A stretch of 64,000 nt of DNA from a virus, in the IMG/VR virus record IMGVR_UViG_3300038415_000014, positions 1-64,000 of that record; one strand, given 5' to 3'. A program made the position numbers and the translations under genes. Shown here in pieces: positions 13,724-22,227 of this stretch (positions are counted from its first letter, which is position 1; each line of letters begins with the position of its first letter). Under the pieces are notes generated by a model. That model had not been told where the DNA came from and made no database searches. It was given only the letters and a program-made list of their open reading frames with translations.

Positions 13724-15304
13724 CTACACCCGAGCCGCGGTACCCACTACCTTGAATGACTTCCCACGTCGTCTGGGGGCAGCCAACTTGGCCTTGACTC
13801 CGTCATCAGTGTCAGGATCATAACCAACCCACTCGGTTAGCTCGTTGATCTCATCCTTCATGGTAGTGATAATCCTGGACTTGGTCTTGAGCTCGTGATG
13901 TAGGATCTCCTCATCCAACTGTGATTTCTTGGCATTGAAGCTAGAAATCATGGCTGATGCAACAGCCTGTTCGATCTCACGACCAACCAAGCCTATAGCG
14001 GATTTGGCGAGTTCAGCAAGTTGGAACCCTGAGATGTCTTGGTTGAACTCCTCTGTATGGATCTTTAGGATGTCAATGACGGATGCCTCGTCAGGTACAT
14101 CGAAGAAGAAGCGATCAGGTAGTCGGTTGACCATCTCGGGTGGAAGATTACGCAGAGAGTTTGCAGTCAGGATCAGGCTTACCGGTGACTCAAGTTCTTG
14201 AGCCCACGTAGAAAGGATGCCCAACATACGACTTGTGGTACCTGCATCCGATTGCGCCGAAGAAGCGCCACCAGCCAAAGACTTCTCAGCCTCATCGATC
14301 CAGACTGCACAGGGGGAAACCGTCTCGATGATCTTGAGAGCTTGAATCAAGTTGTTCTCGGACCTACCAACCGCCGGGTTCCTAAGTCGACCCAGTTCCA
14401 GTTGGACGAGTGGTAGCCCCCACTCTGTGGCTAGGGCTTTGGCGCTCAATGACTTGCCACACCCATAAACCCCCATCAGCAGAACACCTCGGGGGACCTG
14501 AAGTCCAAACTTCCTACCCTCAGGAGTCCAGCAAGACTTGGTAGCTAGAGCCCATTCCTTGAAGCGCTCAACCCCACCCACAGATTTGAAGGTAAACCTA
14601 TGGGTATCGATGATCTGTACCAGGTCGGTCTTACGTATTTGCTTGCGGCGATACTCTGAAACGAAGTTAGGGTCAATTCGTTTACTTGCGCGCGGGTCAG
14701 CCATCACGGAGACCATGGCCTGGGTAATGACCTGGTCAATCTCGTAGCTTGTGAATCCACGAAATAGGTTGGCATAGTCAGCTGGGGGTTCCATCTTGAA
14801 GTTGGAGCAGCTATCAGTCACGGACTTCAAGAGATCTTCTGGATCCAATCCATGCATCTCGACCACCTCGATGTACCGAGCCAGCTTCGGGGGGATGAAC
14901 CTTGAACTCCCAACGAAGATGAGACACTTGACGATCTGAGGGTCGTTGTGCAATTGGTGGATAATGTTGGTAACCTCGCGTACAGAGAAGTCATCATCCA
15001 AGATAACATCAGGATCCGTGAGGATATAGAAGTGCTCGAACTCACGAGGATCATCAGTGTAGATCCTCTTCAGGGCCGCTGGGATATCGCTACCCTCACG
15101 AGTATGGGTCCTGTTCTGCCAATCATTGACCAGGTCATCAATCTTCAGCATGCCGAAAGCTCGATTGAAGACGAATGTCCTCTCCGTGTACTTTGGCATT
15201 TGCTTACGAAACTCTTGGATGAAGGTGTCCTCTTCCTCTGTTACGACATAGATCACTCTAGTCAATGCCCGCAGGTGATGAACCAACTCTGAACTGAAAG
15301 GCAT
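13724..15304 (-). CDS. Ycf46-like AAA+ ATPase
   Basis: A 526-residue protein with a helical N-terminal domain that ends near residue 235 (FILT/DPD-type strands such as HFYILTDPDVILDDDF), then an AAA+ module. Walker A is GVYGCGKS (278-285), Walker B WIDEAEKS with D337-E338, sensor 1 ILTANSL, and arginine-finger region NRLPDRFFFDVPDE. The domain order matches Ycf46-type ATPases of cyanobacteria and plastids, which resemble the FtsH/Cdc48 AAA clade but lack a protease or transmembrane part. DUF1257- and DUF2997-like genes sit just upstream across a terminator, the same trio known from bacterial and plastid genomes. The cellular role of the trio is unsettled. The start has CGGAG nine bases upstream. 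Confidence 0.88.
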   Translation of the reverse strand: MPFSSELVHHLRALTRVIYVVTEEEDTFIQEFRKQMPKYTERTFVFNRAFGMLKIDDLVNDWQNRTHTREGSDIPAALKRIYTDDPREFEHFYILTDPDVILDDDFSVREVTNIIHQLHNDPQIVKCLIFVGSSRFIPPKLARYIEVVEMHGLDPEDLLKSVTDSCSNFKMEPPADYANLFRGFTSYEIDQVITQAMVSVMADPRASKRIDPNFVSEYRRKQIRKTDLVQIIDTHRFTFKSVGGVERFKEWALATKSCWTPEGRKFGLQVPRGVLLMGVYGCGKSLSAKALATEWGLPLVQLELGRLRNPAVGRSENNLIQALKIIETVSPCAVWIDEAEKSLAGGASSAQSDAGTTSRMLGILSTWAQELESPVSLILTANSLRNLPPEMVNRLPDRFFFDVPDEASVIDILKIHTEEFNQDISGFQLAELAKSAIGLVGREIEQAVASAMISSFNAKKSQLDEEILHHELKTKSRIITTMKDEINELTEWVGYDPDTDDGVKAKLAAPRRRGKSFKVVGTAARV

Positions 15305-15377
15305 ACTTAGTACTCCGATTAACTACGGGTAATGTCAAAACTGAATTCGAGGGATATTACACCGAAGAAACACGAAA

Positions 15378-15405
15378 GCCCACATCTTTTTCAAGAAATG
15401 TGGGC
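15378..15405 (-). terminator. Hairpin terminator after the DUF1257 gene
   Basis: On the minus strand an 8-base perfect stem (GCCCACAT and ATGTGGGC) encloses a 12-base loop and is followed by the T-rich stretch TTTCGTGTTT. It lies 35 bases after the DUF1257 stop and 73 bases before the ATPase start. It could end or attenuate the replication transcript. The region 15305-15377 between it and the ATPase contains TTGACA (15333-15338), but no convincing -10 box at the right spacing, so a promoter there is only possible. Confidence 0.6.
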
Positions 15406-15439
15406 CATTCGTGGCGACGGTCCCAAGGGGTCTTAAAGG

Positions 15440-15787
15440 TCAGGCTTCCTTGGAACAACAAAGAACGACAACCTGCTGATTGCCCTTCATCCTAGTGTAC
15501 TGATTGGTGACCGATGTCCCGACCCGGAAATGCATGTCCAAACGCTCCTCGACGGAGTACATCTGGCGCAATGAGCCAATGGCGGTATCACTGGCAGAAG
15601 CGTTTCGATCAACGTCTGCGCCTGTGACATAGCCGCTCTTGGTGTCGATCACAGTATCCCTGAAGGCTCCGGTCTGGAGGATCAGGCGCTCACCTTCCTC
15701 GCGAAAAGCGATGTTGTTCTTGGCCAACGCCCTCTTGGCGATGTCCTTGTCCTTGATTTGAGTTTCGAACCTAGCTCGGTGTGACAT
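15440..15787 (-). CDS. DUF1257 (Ycf35-like) protein
   Basis: Start ATG 15785-15787 (after AAAGGG at nine bases) gives MSHRARFETQIKDKDIAKRA, the typical MSH-x(4-5)-T-x-I-K-D opening of DUF1257/Ycf35 proteins; a TTG six codons earlier has no support. The 115-residue product has the usual small alpha/beta layout, with the later part (DTAIGSLRQMYSVEERLDMH) where the family ends in a helix. The family is found in cyanobacteria, plastids and some other bacteria, usually near a DUF2997 gene and a Ycf46-like ATPase, both present here. No biochemical role is firmly known to me. Confidence 0.75.
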   Translation of the reverse strand: MSHRARFETQIKDKDIAKRALAKNNIAFREEGERLILQTGAFRDTVIDTKSGYVTGADVDRNASASDTAIGSLRQMYSVEERLDMHFRVGTSVTNQYTRMKGNQQVVVLCCSKEA

Positions 15788-15830
15788 AACGATTAACCCT
15801 TTCAAAGGTCACTATCAAAAAGTAGAAAAA

Positions 15831-16022
15831 TCAGGAGTGAGTCTCGTGGACCTCATCTTTGAAGGCGTCCGGTGATACTGTCTCATCAGCAACCATGTTA
15901 CCCATAGTAGCATACAGGTTATTGGTTGCATCGCACTGTTGGCGTGTAGCACCCTTGATGTGACCTCTCTCCACATGCCCGTCCGGGTAGACTTCTTCTT
16001 CCCATTGCATCTTGTTGGCCAT
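15831..16022 (-). CDS. DUF2997-like small protein
   Basis: A 63-residue protein with the DUF2997 layout: E-E-V-Y-P-D-G-H-V (strand with central PDG), then a G-A-T-x2-Q-C helix start and NNLYATMG. DUF2997 proteins normally read I-x-P-D-G-x(6)-G-x2-G-x2-C, which matches in order and spacing. A strong AGGAG precedes the start (AGGAGTAGTTAAAGATG). It is followed by the DUF1257 gene 43 bases on, then the terminator and the Ycf46-like ATPase. Family assignment rests on pattern recall and on gene neighbours; the length fits. Confidence 0.65.
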   Translation of the reverse strand: MANKMQWEEEVYPDGHVERGHIKGATRQQCDATNNLYATMGNMVADETVSPDAFKDEVHETHS

Positions 16023-16034
16023 CTTTAACTACTC

Positions 16035-16658
16035 CTACTTTGATACACCGGAACCAGATCCGAACCGGACCGTAGCGCCGGCAGTGACAATTACTTCAGA
16101 AGGCGCACTTTGCTCTGGCGCACCCCAGGAGTCAACATTTTTCTTGGTGCTACGAACGGGTACTGATTGCTTCTGCGCCCCAGGTAAGTACTGCTCGATT
16201 ACCACAGGAGTGTTCATTAGCAAAGTATCTCTGGAAATGGAAGTGGTAGATTCATCCGGTTGTGGGTACACCGGAAGTGGCTCGATAATCGCTGGGCTCT
16301 CTTCTGTTACGGCTTTTTGAACCGGTTCAGGAATGAAAGCCATCGGGGGCTCGGGTTCCCCTTCCGTACCCCAACCATGAACGATTAAAGACTCCTGAAC
16401 CGGAGAGAACTCCTGTCCTGCAATACTCTCGAACCGAGGGTCGCCCGGATCCATCCGAGGTACCTTCAAAAAGAGTCGGTCTTCCCATGAGGTAACCCGC
16501 TGGTCAAACTTGGTTTTTCCATGACTACTCCGTGTGCACTCCGGCTGAAGGCATCGAGTGCAGAAAGACTCCGAGAACAGCTCGAAAGTCAGTGGCTCTT
16601 TGACCTTTCCAGCAACTTGTGAGTGACACTCTTTGAGGAAGTCTCGTCGCGTAGACAT
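16035..16658 (-). CDS. Unknown 207-residue protein with N-terminal cysteine knuckle
   Basis: Near residues 32-41 is C-T-R-C-L-Q-P-E-C-T-R, then HGKTKFDQRVTSWEDRLFL, a segment I have seen in hypothetical proteins of large phages. The rest is proline-rich and disordered (EPEPPMAFIPEPVQKAV, LPVYPQPDEST, VVIEQYLPGAQKQ). The ATG overlaps the stop of the polymerase gene (TAATG), so it is coupled with it. A polymerase-associated zinc-binding adaptor is possible, but no functional evidence exists in the sequence. Confidence 0.7.
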   Translation of the reverse strand: MSTRRDFLKECHSQVAGKVKEPLTFELFSESFCTRCLQPECTRSSHGKTKFDQRVTSWEDRLFLKVPRMDPGDPRFESIAGQEFSPVQESLIVHGWGTEGEPEPPMAFIPEPVQKAVTEESPAIIEPLPVYPQPDESTTSISRDTLLMNTPVVIEQYLPGAQKQSVPVRSTKKNVDSWGAPEQSAPSEVIVTAGATVRFGSGSGVSK

Positions 16659-19651
16659 TAGGTGGCCCTCTGAACATACCCCAGGTTGTACAGGTCCATG
16701 TCTCTCTCAAACCACCATTGGTTTACTGTCACCTTCATCTCCGGACCAATGAGAACCTCTCCAGACCCACTATCCACTAGCTGCAAGACTGGACCCGTTG
16801 GGTCAAAGCACTTCTGGCAAAGGCCGGTCACTTCTCTGACTGTTCTTCTGGTCAGGTTGTAACTCATCAGGTAGACCGTAAGCACCTCGGTTTTACCATT
16901 GATTTTCCCATTAGTTGGTGGGACCGACGCGCGAGGGGGTTGGGTACTAGGCTGAGTTTCTTTTTTAGGCTCGACCTTCTGAGTTTCTTTCTGAGGTGGT
17001 TCCTTCTGAGGCTCGACCTTCGGGGGTGGTGGCGGGTCGCCCGCAGGCGGTGACCCCTTGGGTTCATCAGGCTTAGTCCCAGCCTTCATGTAGTCTGGTA
17101 CCAAAATATCCTTAAGCCAAGGGGGTGGCGCTTGATAATACCGGTCACCGACTTTGATGTCAGTTTCCTTGGGCTTCTTACCTGACTCTGGAACATACCC
17201 CTTCATGATCTTGTGGTAGTCATACTTCGGGTCCCAATGAGCATCAATCAGAGGCTCGACCTCTAGCTGTACCTTCCACTTCATCATCCTACCGGGATCA
17301 GTCATAATGCGCTCGATAGCGGGCATGACCTCCATGAGCATCTCGTGTTTGACCTCGAACACAATTTCATCGTGCACGGTCAACATAAAGCGAGCCTTAG
17401 GATCATCTCCTTGAATCCACCCTTGCTTGGAGAATTCCTTGTAGAGCATCACCATGGCCATCTTCATGATGTCTGCGCCACTACCTTGGATCGGGTAGTT
17501 CAGAGAGTAACGCTCGCACGCGGCTACTACAGCCTTGTCAGGTGAGTCTACATCAGGGACGGCCATCCACCGACCAAAGGCTGTGTAGACACCCTTGTGC
17601 TTCCTGACTGAAGCCTTCTGCTTCTTGACCCACTCCGAGAAGACAGGCATAGCCTTGTCGAAGTTGGCTTTCCTTCGAGCGGCTTCCTGCTGGCTACACT
17701 TGGTGGCTCTCATGATCGCCATGGTACCGCCGCCATACACGAGGGAGAAGTTAGCCATCTTGCCCTGTTGGCGCTGCTGCTTCGTGATCTCATTGCCAAA
17801 GAAGGCCTTGGCAGTAATCGTGTGCAGGTCCCCAGAGCCTTCGTTGAACTCCTTGATCCATACCGGTTCACCAGAGAGGTTGGTGACGATGCGAAGCTCC
17901 TCGCCAGCGAAGTCCACCTTGACCATCGTGTAACCCGGTCGAGCTACGAAGGCCTTGCGCAAAGCCGTCGCTACCTTTGGCTTCTTGTCGTCGTAAGTAG
18001 ACGGTATCCCATGGATTGGTATCCCACCATACCCGTGAGCCGGATCCCCCGACGGGGCAGTGAAGCGCCCAGTAGGAGCCCCAGTCTGCTTGAACTGATA
18101 TCGAAGTTCGGAATTAGCATCACAGTTGTTGAGCATCCCTGTTAGGTAGGTTCCGATGACCTTCTCTACCTGACGGAACTTCACAATGGTGATGAGGATT
18201 GGGTTGATGTCTGGGTTGTTCTCGACCAACTTCTCCAGGGTATCAGCGTCGGTCTTGTATTGATTCCTGAGCTCGTTCTTGGTCTTTTCTGGCTTGGGGG
18301 TGATGTTGAGCCCCGCGGGACTAGCAAACAAGAAGTCACTGAGCTGCTGGGTTGATTGAGGATCAAAGTTGTTGAACCCTTTCTGCACAGCTAGAGCGAC
18401 AATCTGAGTGCGGTATTCATCTGCTTCTTTTCTAGCATCATCGAATAGCTTTCGAACGTAGTCATGATCGATCTTGATACGATTGCGCTCCATCCATCGA
18501 AGCACCTGCACGACTTGTTTCTCGATTCGATAGACCCCGGCATACTTTGGGTCCTTGATGGCTGATTGAATGGCTGGGTCCTCACAATGCAAATAGGTGC
18601 AAATAGCATCCGAGCATGCATAGTACCGAGCCTCTTCGGGGTCCAAGGAGGCAAAGTCGATAGGACGACCTCGCATGAACAACTCCTTCAGCTCAATCAT
18701 CTCATAGGCAATTGGAACCCCCGTTGGTGATTCCCTCACGAGCTCATGTTTTGCGTTCTTGGGGTCACGTTCGATGACCCCAAGAACAAGGTTCCCATCC
18801 CGCTTGACGGTTAGCTTCTTGTAGCTCTTGTCCTTGAGCCCAAGGTTCTTGTCATTCGTGTAGATGCAGTAGTAAACAAGCATTCCATCTTCGAATGACT
18901 CAGGATGCCAAAAGTCGATCCCGGTGACTGGTAGCAGGAATTCCTGGTCAAACTTGGCATGCCAGAAGAATAGCTTGACCTTGGCCTTTTCAATCAAAGG
19001 GCTCGCCAGAGGGTCGATAACCATCCCCTCTGGCTTGATGACTGGTTGGGCCGCTTTACACAGCCTCTTGATGATCTTACCAACAGCGATGGGGTCTACA
19101 TTCTTCGAAACTTCATTGTGACGTACTGGGACATAGTATCCAGTATGCCCATCTGGGCTCAAGCAGTAGCCTACGATCTTGTGGACGGTTTGGGCTACCC
19201 TAGCCGGGCGGGGGCCATCCCAGTACTCCTCAATTGGCCCCCGAATGGTACTAGGATCTCTCATGTAGATTCGGTTATCTAGCCCTTGGGTTTCCAAGTC
19301 TAGGGAGCACATGCCAGTCTTGAACGCTTGCTTGACAACCTCTTCGAGTTCCTCAACTGTCTTGATGATCACGAATTCGTGATAGTGCATCCACGCTTTG
19401 AAGATGTCCGTGAGTTGGGGCTCGACGGTAGTCCCCATGCTATCCATGATCGCCTCAGGATCTAGGTACTCCTCCCCATCGTCATTCTCATCAAGGTTGA
19501 ACCTTGTCGTAGGTGCTGCAGGAGATTCGCTCGGTAACTCAGGGGGGGTATCGTCCTCTTCCTCGACGACGGGCTTGGACACAGGCTTAGGTGGTCCTTC
19601 TAGATCAGATAGGATCTCACTTAGATCAAGGTCAGTATCAATGTCTGGCAT
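16658..19651 (-). CDS. polA: Family A DNA polymerase with proofreading exonuclease and C-terminal extension
   Basis: Start ATG 19649-19651 (GCGGAG upstream, two bases after the previous stop) gives 997 residues. The first 75 residues are acidic and disordered. A 3'-5' exonuclease domain follows: ExoI SLDLETQG (D118, E120), ExoII WHAKFDQEFL, ExoIII YACSD. The polymerase domain has motif A KVDFAGEELR, motif B RQQGKMANFSLVYGG and motif C VHDEIVFEV, all catalytic residues intact. There is no 5'-3' exonuclease domain. After about residue 830 comes a Pro/Lys/Glu-rich linker, then a terminal domain of about 80 residues with CQKC (VREVTGLCQKCFDPTG) and a Trp-rich end. It is the replicative polymerase of the phage, close to primase and helicase genes. 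Motif A is DFAGEE rather than the usual DYSQIE. Confidence 0.95.
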   Translation of the reverse strand: MPDIDTDLDLSEILSDLEGPPKPVSKPVVEEEDDTPPELPSESPAAPTTRFNLDENDDGEEYLDPEAIMDSMGTTVEPQLTDIFKAWMHYHEFVIIKTVEELEEVVKQAFKTGMCSLDLETQGLDNRIYMRDPSTIRGPIEEYWDGPRPARVAQTVHKIVGYCLSPDGHTGYYVPVRHNEVSKNVDPIAVGKIIKRLCKAAQPVIKPEGMVIDPLASPLIEKAKVKLFFWHAKFDQEFLLPVTGIDFWHPESFEDGMLVYYCIYTNDKNLGLKDKSYKKLTVKRDGNLVLGVIERDPKNAKHELVRESPTGVPIAYEMIELKELFMRGRPIDFASLDPEEARYYACSDAICTYLHCEDPAIQSAIKDPKYAGVYRIEKQVVQVLRWMERNRIKIDHDYVRKLFDDARKEADEYRTQIVALAVQKGFNNFDPQSTQQLSDFLFASPAGLNITPKPEKTKNELRNQYKTDADTLEKLVENNPDINPILITIVKFRQVEKVIGTYLTGMLNNCDANSELRYQFKQTGAPTGRFTAPSGDPAHGYGGIPIHGIPSTYDDKKPKVATALRKAFVARPGYTMVKVDFAGEELRIVTNLSGEPVWIKEFNEGSGDLHTITAKAFFGNEITKQQRQQGKMANFSLVYGGGTMAIMRATKCSQQEAARRKANFDKAMPVFSEWVKKQKASVRKHKGVYTAFGRWMAVPDVDSPDKAVVAACERYSLNYPIQGSGADIMKMAMVMLYKEFSKQGWIQGDDPKARFMLTVHDEIVFEVKHEMLMEVMPAIERIMTDPGRMMKWKVQLEVEPLIDAHWDPKYDYHKIMKGYVPESGKKPKETDIKVGDRYYQAPPPWLKDILVPDYMKAGTKPDEPKGSPPAGDPPPPPKVEPQKEPPQKETQKVEPKKETQPSTQPPRASVPPTNGKINGKTEVLTVYLMSYNLTRRTVREVTGLCQKCFDPTGPVLQLVDSGSGEVLIGPEMKVTVNQWWFERDMDLYNLGYVQRAT

Positions 19652-19653
19652 AA

Positions 19654-20085
19654 CTACTCCGCCTCTGGGTGAACGACCACAACTAGATACACCCCCTCGC
19701 GCCACATCCGGACGAGCAACCCAGCAAGTCTCCGTGCTTCGAGATCTTCAATACCCGCTGGTTCAAAGCAGATAGGCATCTTCTTTACCAAGGGTAAACA
19801 CTCCTTCTTACGATAGAAGGGACAGATAACTCGCTTGTCGCAAAGGGAGTTAGGTAGCTTTCGCAGAGCCCCCTCAGGAGGGAGTCCCAACGACTTGATG
19901 AAGGGTCGCGTGAGCCCCTTGAGTGCATGATCCATCATCTCCTGGGTAACTACTGTCAACAATGAGGTGATGGTCTCCCCTTGCAGGGGCTTCCATTCCT
20001 CTTCCCACTCACTCCCGTACTGGTAAATCAAGTAAAGTTCTAGGTCACCCATCTCGTGGGTCTTGAGCTTAAGCTGGCGTGACAC
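19654..20085 (-). CDS. Unknown 143-residue cysteine-containing protein
   Basis: Contains a conserved cluster SLCDKRVICPFYRKKECLPL then PICFEP (about residues 80-108), a C-x6-C-P-F-x5-C pattern that may bind zinc or an Fe-S cluster. I recall this CPFY...C-x-P-x(6)-P-x-CFEP pattern in hypothetical proteins encoded near phage polymerases. The GTG start overlaps the primase gene by 17 bases; an ATG 11 codons later is an alternative. It ends two bases before the polymerase start. A replication accessory role is inferred from position only. Confidence 0.7.
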   Translation of the reverse strand: MSRQLKLKTHEMGDLELYLIYQYGSEWEEEWKPLQGETITSLLTVVTQEMMDHALKGLTRPFIKSLGLPPEGALRKLPNSLCDKRVICPFYRKKECLPLVKKMPICFEPAGIEDLEARRLAGLLVRMWREGVYLVVVVHPEAE

Positions 20086-20755
20086 GTACCTTTTCGCCGA
20101 TCTTGTCGAGGATCTTCCTGATTACAGACTTGGCCTCTGAAGCCTTATATTCTTGGCTTCCTGGAAATATGGGCAGCCTTTTCTCGATCCGATAGTACAC
20201 TCGATCTAGGCATTGACACACAATCAAAAAACCATCCAACTTGAAGTATGGCTTAGAGTCATGGATCCGTCGCTCACACACTCCTAGTAAGTCCTGAATT
20301 TCTAGATCTTCCTCTGAGGGGCCGCGAGGTGCTTGGTCGAAATCAAAGTCCTCCACTCTGTAAGGTGGCTCCAGTGACTCCAAACCAAAGGTCTCTTCCA
20401 AACCACGAAGTACCTGACCGAACCTCATCTCTGGGTTACCCTGGAATAGCTTGTAGAGTTCAAAAATGTCCCATCCCTTTCCACCACAAGCAAAGCAATA
20501 GAGGTGGGACGGCCTTCGACTGCTGGCGGGGTACACCTTTGCTGACGGGTTTGAGTCATTGTGAAACGGGCATGGAAACTGCTCTTCCCGATCAGATCCA
20601 CCAAACTTCAGACTAACCCCAAAGTGTCGCAAGACATCATGTGCGCTGACCTTATCAGTCAGCGCTTCTTTTCGCTTGTTTAGCCAATCAAGGACAGCTG
20701 GATTGAGGTTAGTCCCTAGTTTACGAGCACCGGGCGGGTCAGAAGATCTTGGCAT
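20069..20755 (-). CDS. DNA primase zinc-binding (CHC2-type) protein
   Basis: Residues 60-100 form a DnaG-type zinc ribbon: C62-P-F-H65 with the sequence DSNPSAKVY between strands, then C87-x2-C90 and GGKGWDIFELYKL. The 228-residue protein has no TOPRIM catalytic domain, so it is a stand-alone zinc-binding subunit, or the catalytic part is encoded elsewhere (not in this window). After residue 120 it is helical, ending with a basic region. It sits between the helicase and the polymerase, the usual place for phage primase parts. Its start is two bases after the helicase stop. Confidence 0.88.
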   Translation of the reverse strand: MPRSSDPPGARKLGTNLNPAVLDWLNKRKEALTDKVSAHDVLRHFGVSLKFGGSDREEQFPCPFHNDSNPSAKVYPASSRRPSHLYCFACGGKGWDIFELYKLFQGNPEMRFGQVLRGLEETFGLESLEPPYRVEDFDFDQAPRGPSEEDLEIQDLLGVCERRIHDSKPYFKLDGFLIVCQCLDRVYYRIEKRLPIFPGSQEYKASEAKSVIRKILDKIGEKVRVTPA

Positions 20756-20757
20756 AA

Positions 20758-22227
20758 TTACACCTGGAACATTGAATCGGTACCAATACCTTGGGCTAAG
20801 GCTAGGTCATCAATTGAAATACCTTGGTCACTAGCCCCATGGAATGTCTCAAAGTTAGTGATCCGCTTAGTACCCCAATTCACATTTGCCTTGAAAGGTT
20901 GGAATGGTTTGCCATCCCGTCTCTTGAGGCAGTCGAATAGCACGGTTCCTTCCTTCCGATATTCCTCGTTCAAGTACGTAGTGGTCACCACGTCGGCGGA
21001 CCGCTCACACTCGTTGGCATAGCTCAAGGCTCTGAGCTTGTAGCGACCCTCATTCTTGTCCGCATTATCCTTGCCGTCACGGTTGATCTGGAAGAGCACC
21101 AAGACTGGGATCTTCTCCCCATGATTGAAGTGGAGGGCTAGCTTCTTGGTATCTCGCAGGACTGAGTTCAATTCAATTGTGTAGTCCTTGTTGCGCTTCC
21201 TCCGACGAGGTTCCACAAGACCACCGTGGTCAATGATCAAGAGGTGGATCTCCTCGTCTTGATGCTTCAACTCGGCGTATTGTTGAATGTCATCCGTGGT
21301 GACATCTTCTTCTGGGCTCCAGGTAAGGAAGTTCCCATAGGTCTCATTCTCGTTGAAATCCTTGATGACTAGCTGGTAGAAGTCCTCTTCCTCTTTGGTG
21401 AGGTCGCCAGACTTGACCTTGTCATAGTCAAGGGGCTTGTAGCCTTGGGCCTTCCAAATACCATTGGAAGAATGCATCACGTAGATCATCTTCCGGAGTT
21501 GCTCATAAGGCATCTCAAGAGTCACATAGAGAACACTGCTCTTGTACCGAGTAACCAAGTTATAGGCCCAGTTCAGAGCAAAGGTGGTTTTGAGTTCACC
21601 TACGAAAGCAGCGTGAACCCACATCTCACCTTTCTTGATGCCTTTGACTTCTGCGTCGATGCCATTGATACCACTGAACTTGCCCCAGACGTTACCCTTG
21701 TTCATCTTGGCATCGAGGTACTCATCCCAAACCTCTTGCCCATCGTTTCGAATGTCACCATCGATTCTAGAGTTGTGTTCGTAGACTAGCAGACGATGAG
21801 TGTTGCGCGCGAAGTGCAACACTCCGTCTCGAAGCCCGCGCAAGGTCTCTTCCTCGATGATGAGCCCCTTGGTTATGATCTCCTGAGACTCCTTGAGAAT
21901 CGTGATAGCTCGAACCCGGTTCTGCTCTTCAAGGGTCTCGTGAAGCAGGTGAGTGAAGTTCGTGCGGCTGTAGGGAGATACTACCTCATGGTCACTAACT
22001 CGTTCGATACACTCTTGATCCTTGCGGGCCTCAAAGTGGTCAACAATGGTCTGCTTCGAAGGAAGCTCCATCCGTTGGTGGAAGTACTCCCTCAGAAAAG
22101 TGTAGATTCGCTTGTCCGCCGGATGCGGCCACTCAAGACGGGACTGAGTGAGCTTCTGGAAGTTAGCAATCAGGTTTTCCTGAGTGATCCCACCATAATC
22201 GATGACCGATCTGAGTAGGCCCTTCAT
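20758..22227 (-). CDS. DnaB-like replicative helicase with deviant P-loop
   Basis: A 489-residue RecA-fold helicase of the DnaB/gp41 type. A helical N-terminal domain (1-150) is followed by the ATPase domain. The P-loop is AAFVGELKTT (206-215), keeping Lys213 but with Leu where the conserved Gly normally precedes it. Walker B is LLIIDHGGL near residue 330, and the later LVLFQINR, YANECERSADVV and DCLKRRDGKPFQPF match DnaB motifs H3-H4. It unwinds DNA ahead of the fork with the primase protein and polymerase encoded next. The ATG overlaps the previous stop (ATGA), with GAGG nine bases before. Confidence 0.88.
   Translation of the reverse strand: MKGLLRSVIDYGGITQENLIANFQKLTQSRLEWPHPADKRIYTFLREYFHQRMELPSKQTIVDHFEARKDQECIERVSDHEVVSPYSRTNFTHLLHETLEEQNRVRAITILKESQEIITKGLIIEEETLRGLRDGVLHFARNTHRLLVYEHNSRIDGDIRNDGQEVWDEYLDAKMNKGNVWGKFSGINGIDAEVKGIKKGEMWVHAAFVGELKTTFALNWAYNLVTRYKSSVLYVTLEMPYEQLRKMIYVMHSSNGIWKAQGYKPLDYDKVKSGDLTKEEEDFYQLVIKDFNENETYGNFLTWSPEEDVTTDDIQQYAELKHQDEEIHLLIIDHGGLVEPRRRKRNKDYTIELNSVLRDTKKLALHFNHGEKIPVLVLFQINRDGKDNADKNEGRYKLRALSYANECERSADVVTTTYLNEEYRKEGTVLFDCLKRRDGKPFQPFKANVNWGTKRITNFETFHGASDQGISIDDLALAQGIGTDSMFQV

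Noticed and set aside
15310-15338. Promoter (TTGACA) before the Ycf46-like gene
   Set aside because: TTGACA is present, but no acceptable -10 box lies 16-18 bases downstream, so I did not list it as a feature.
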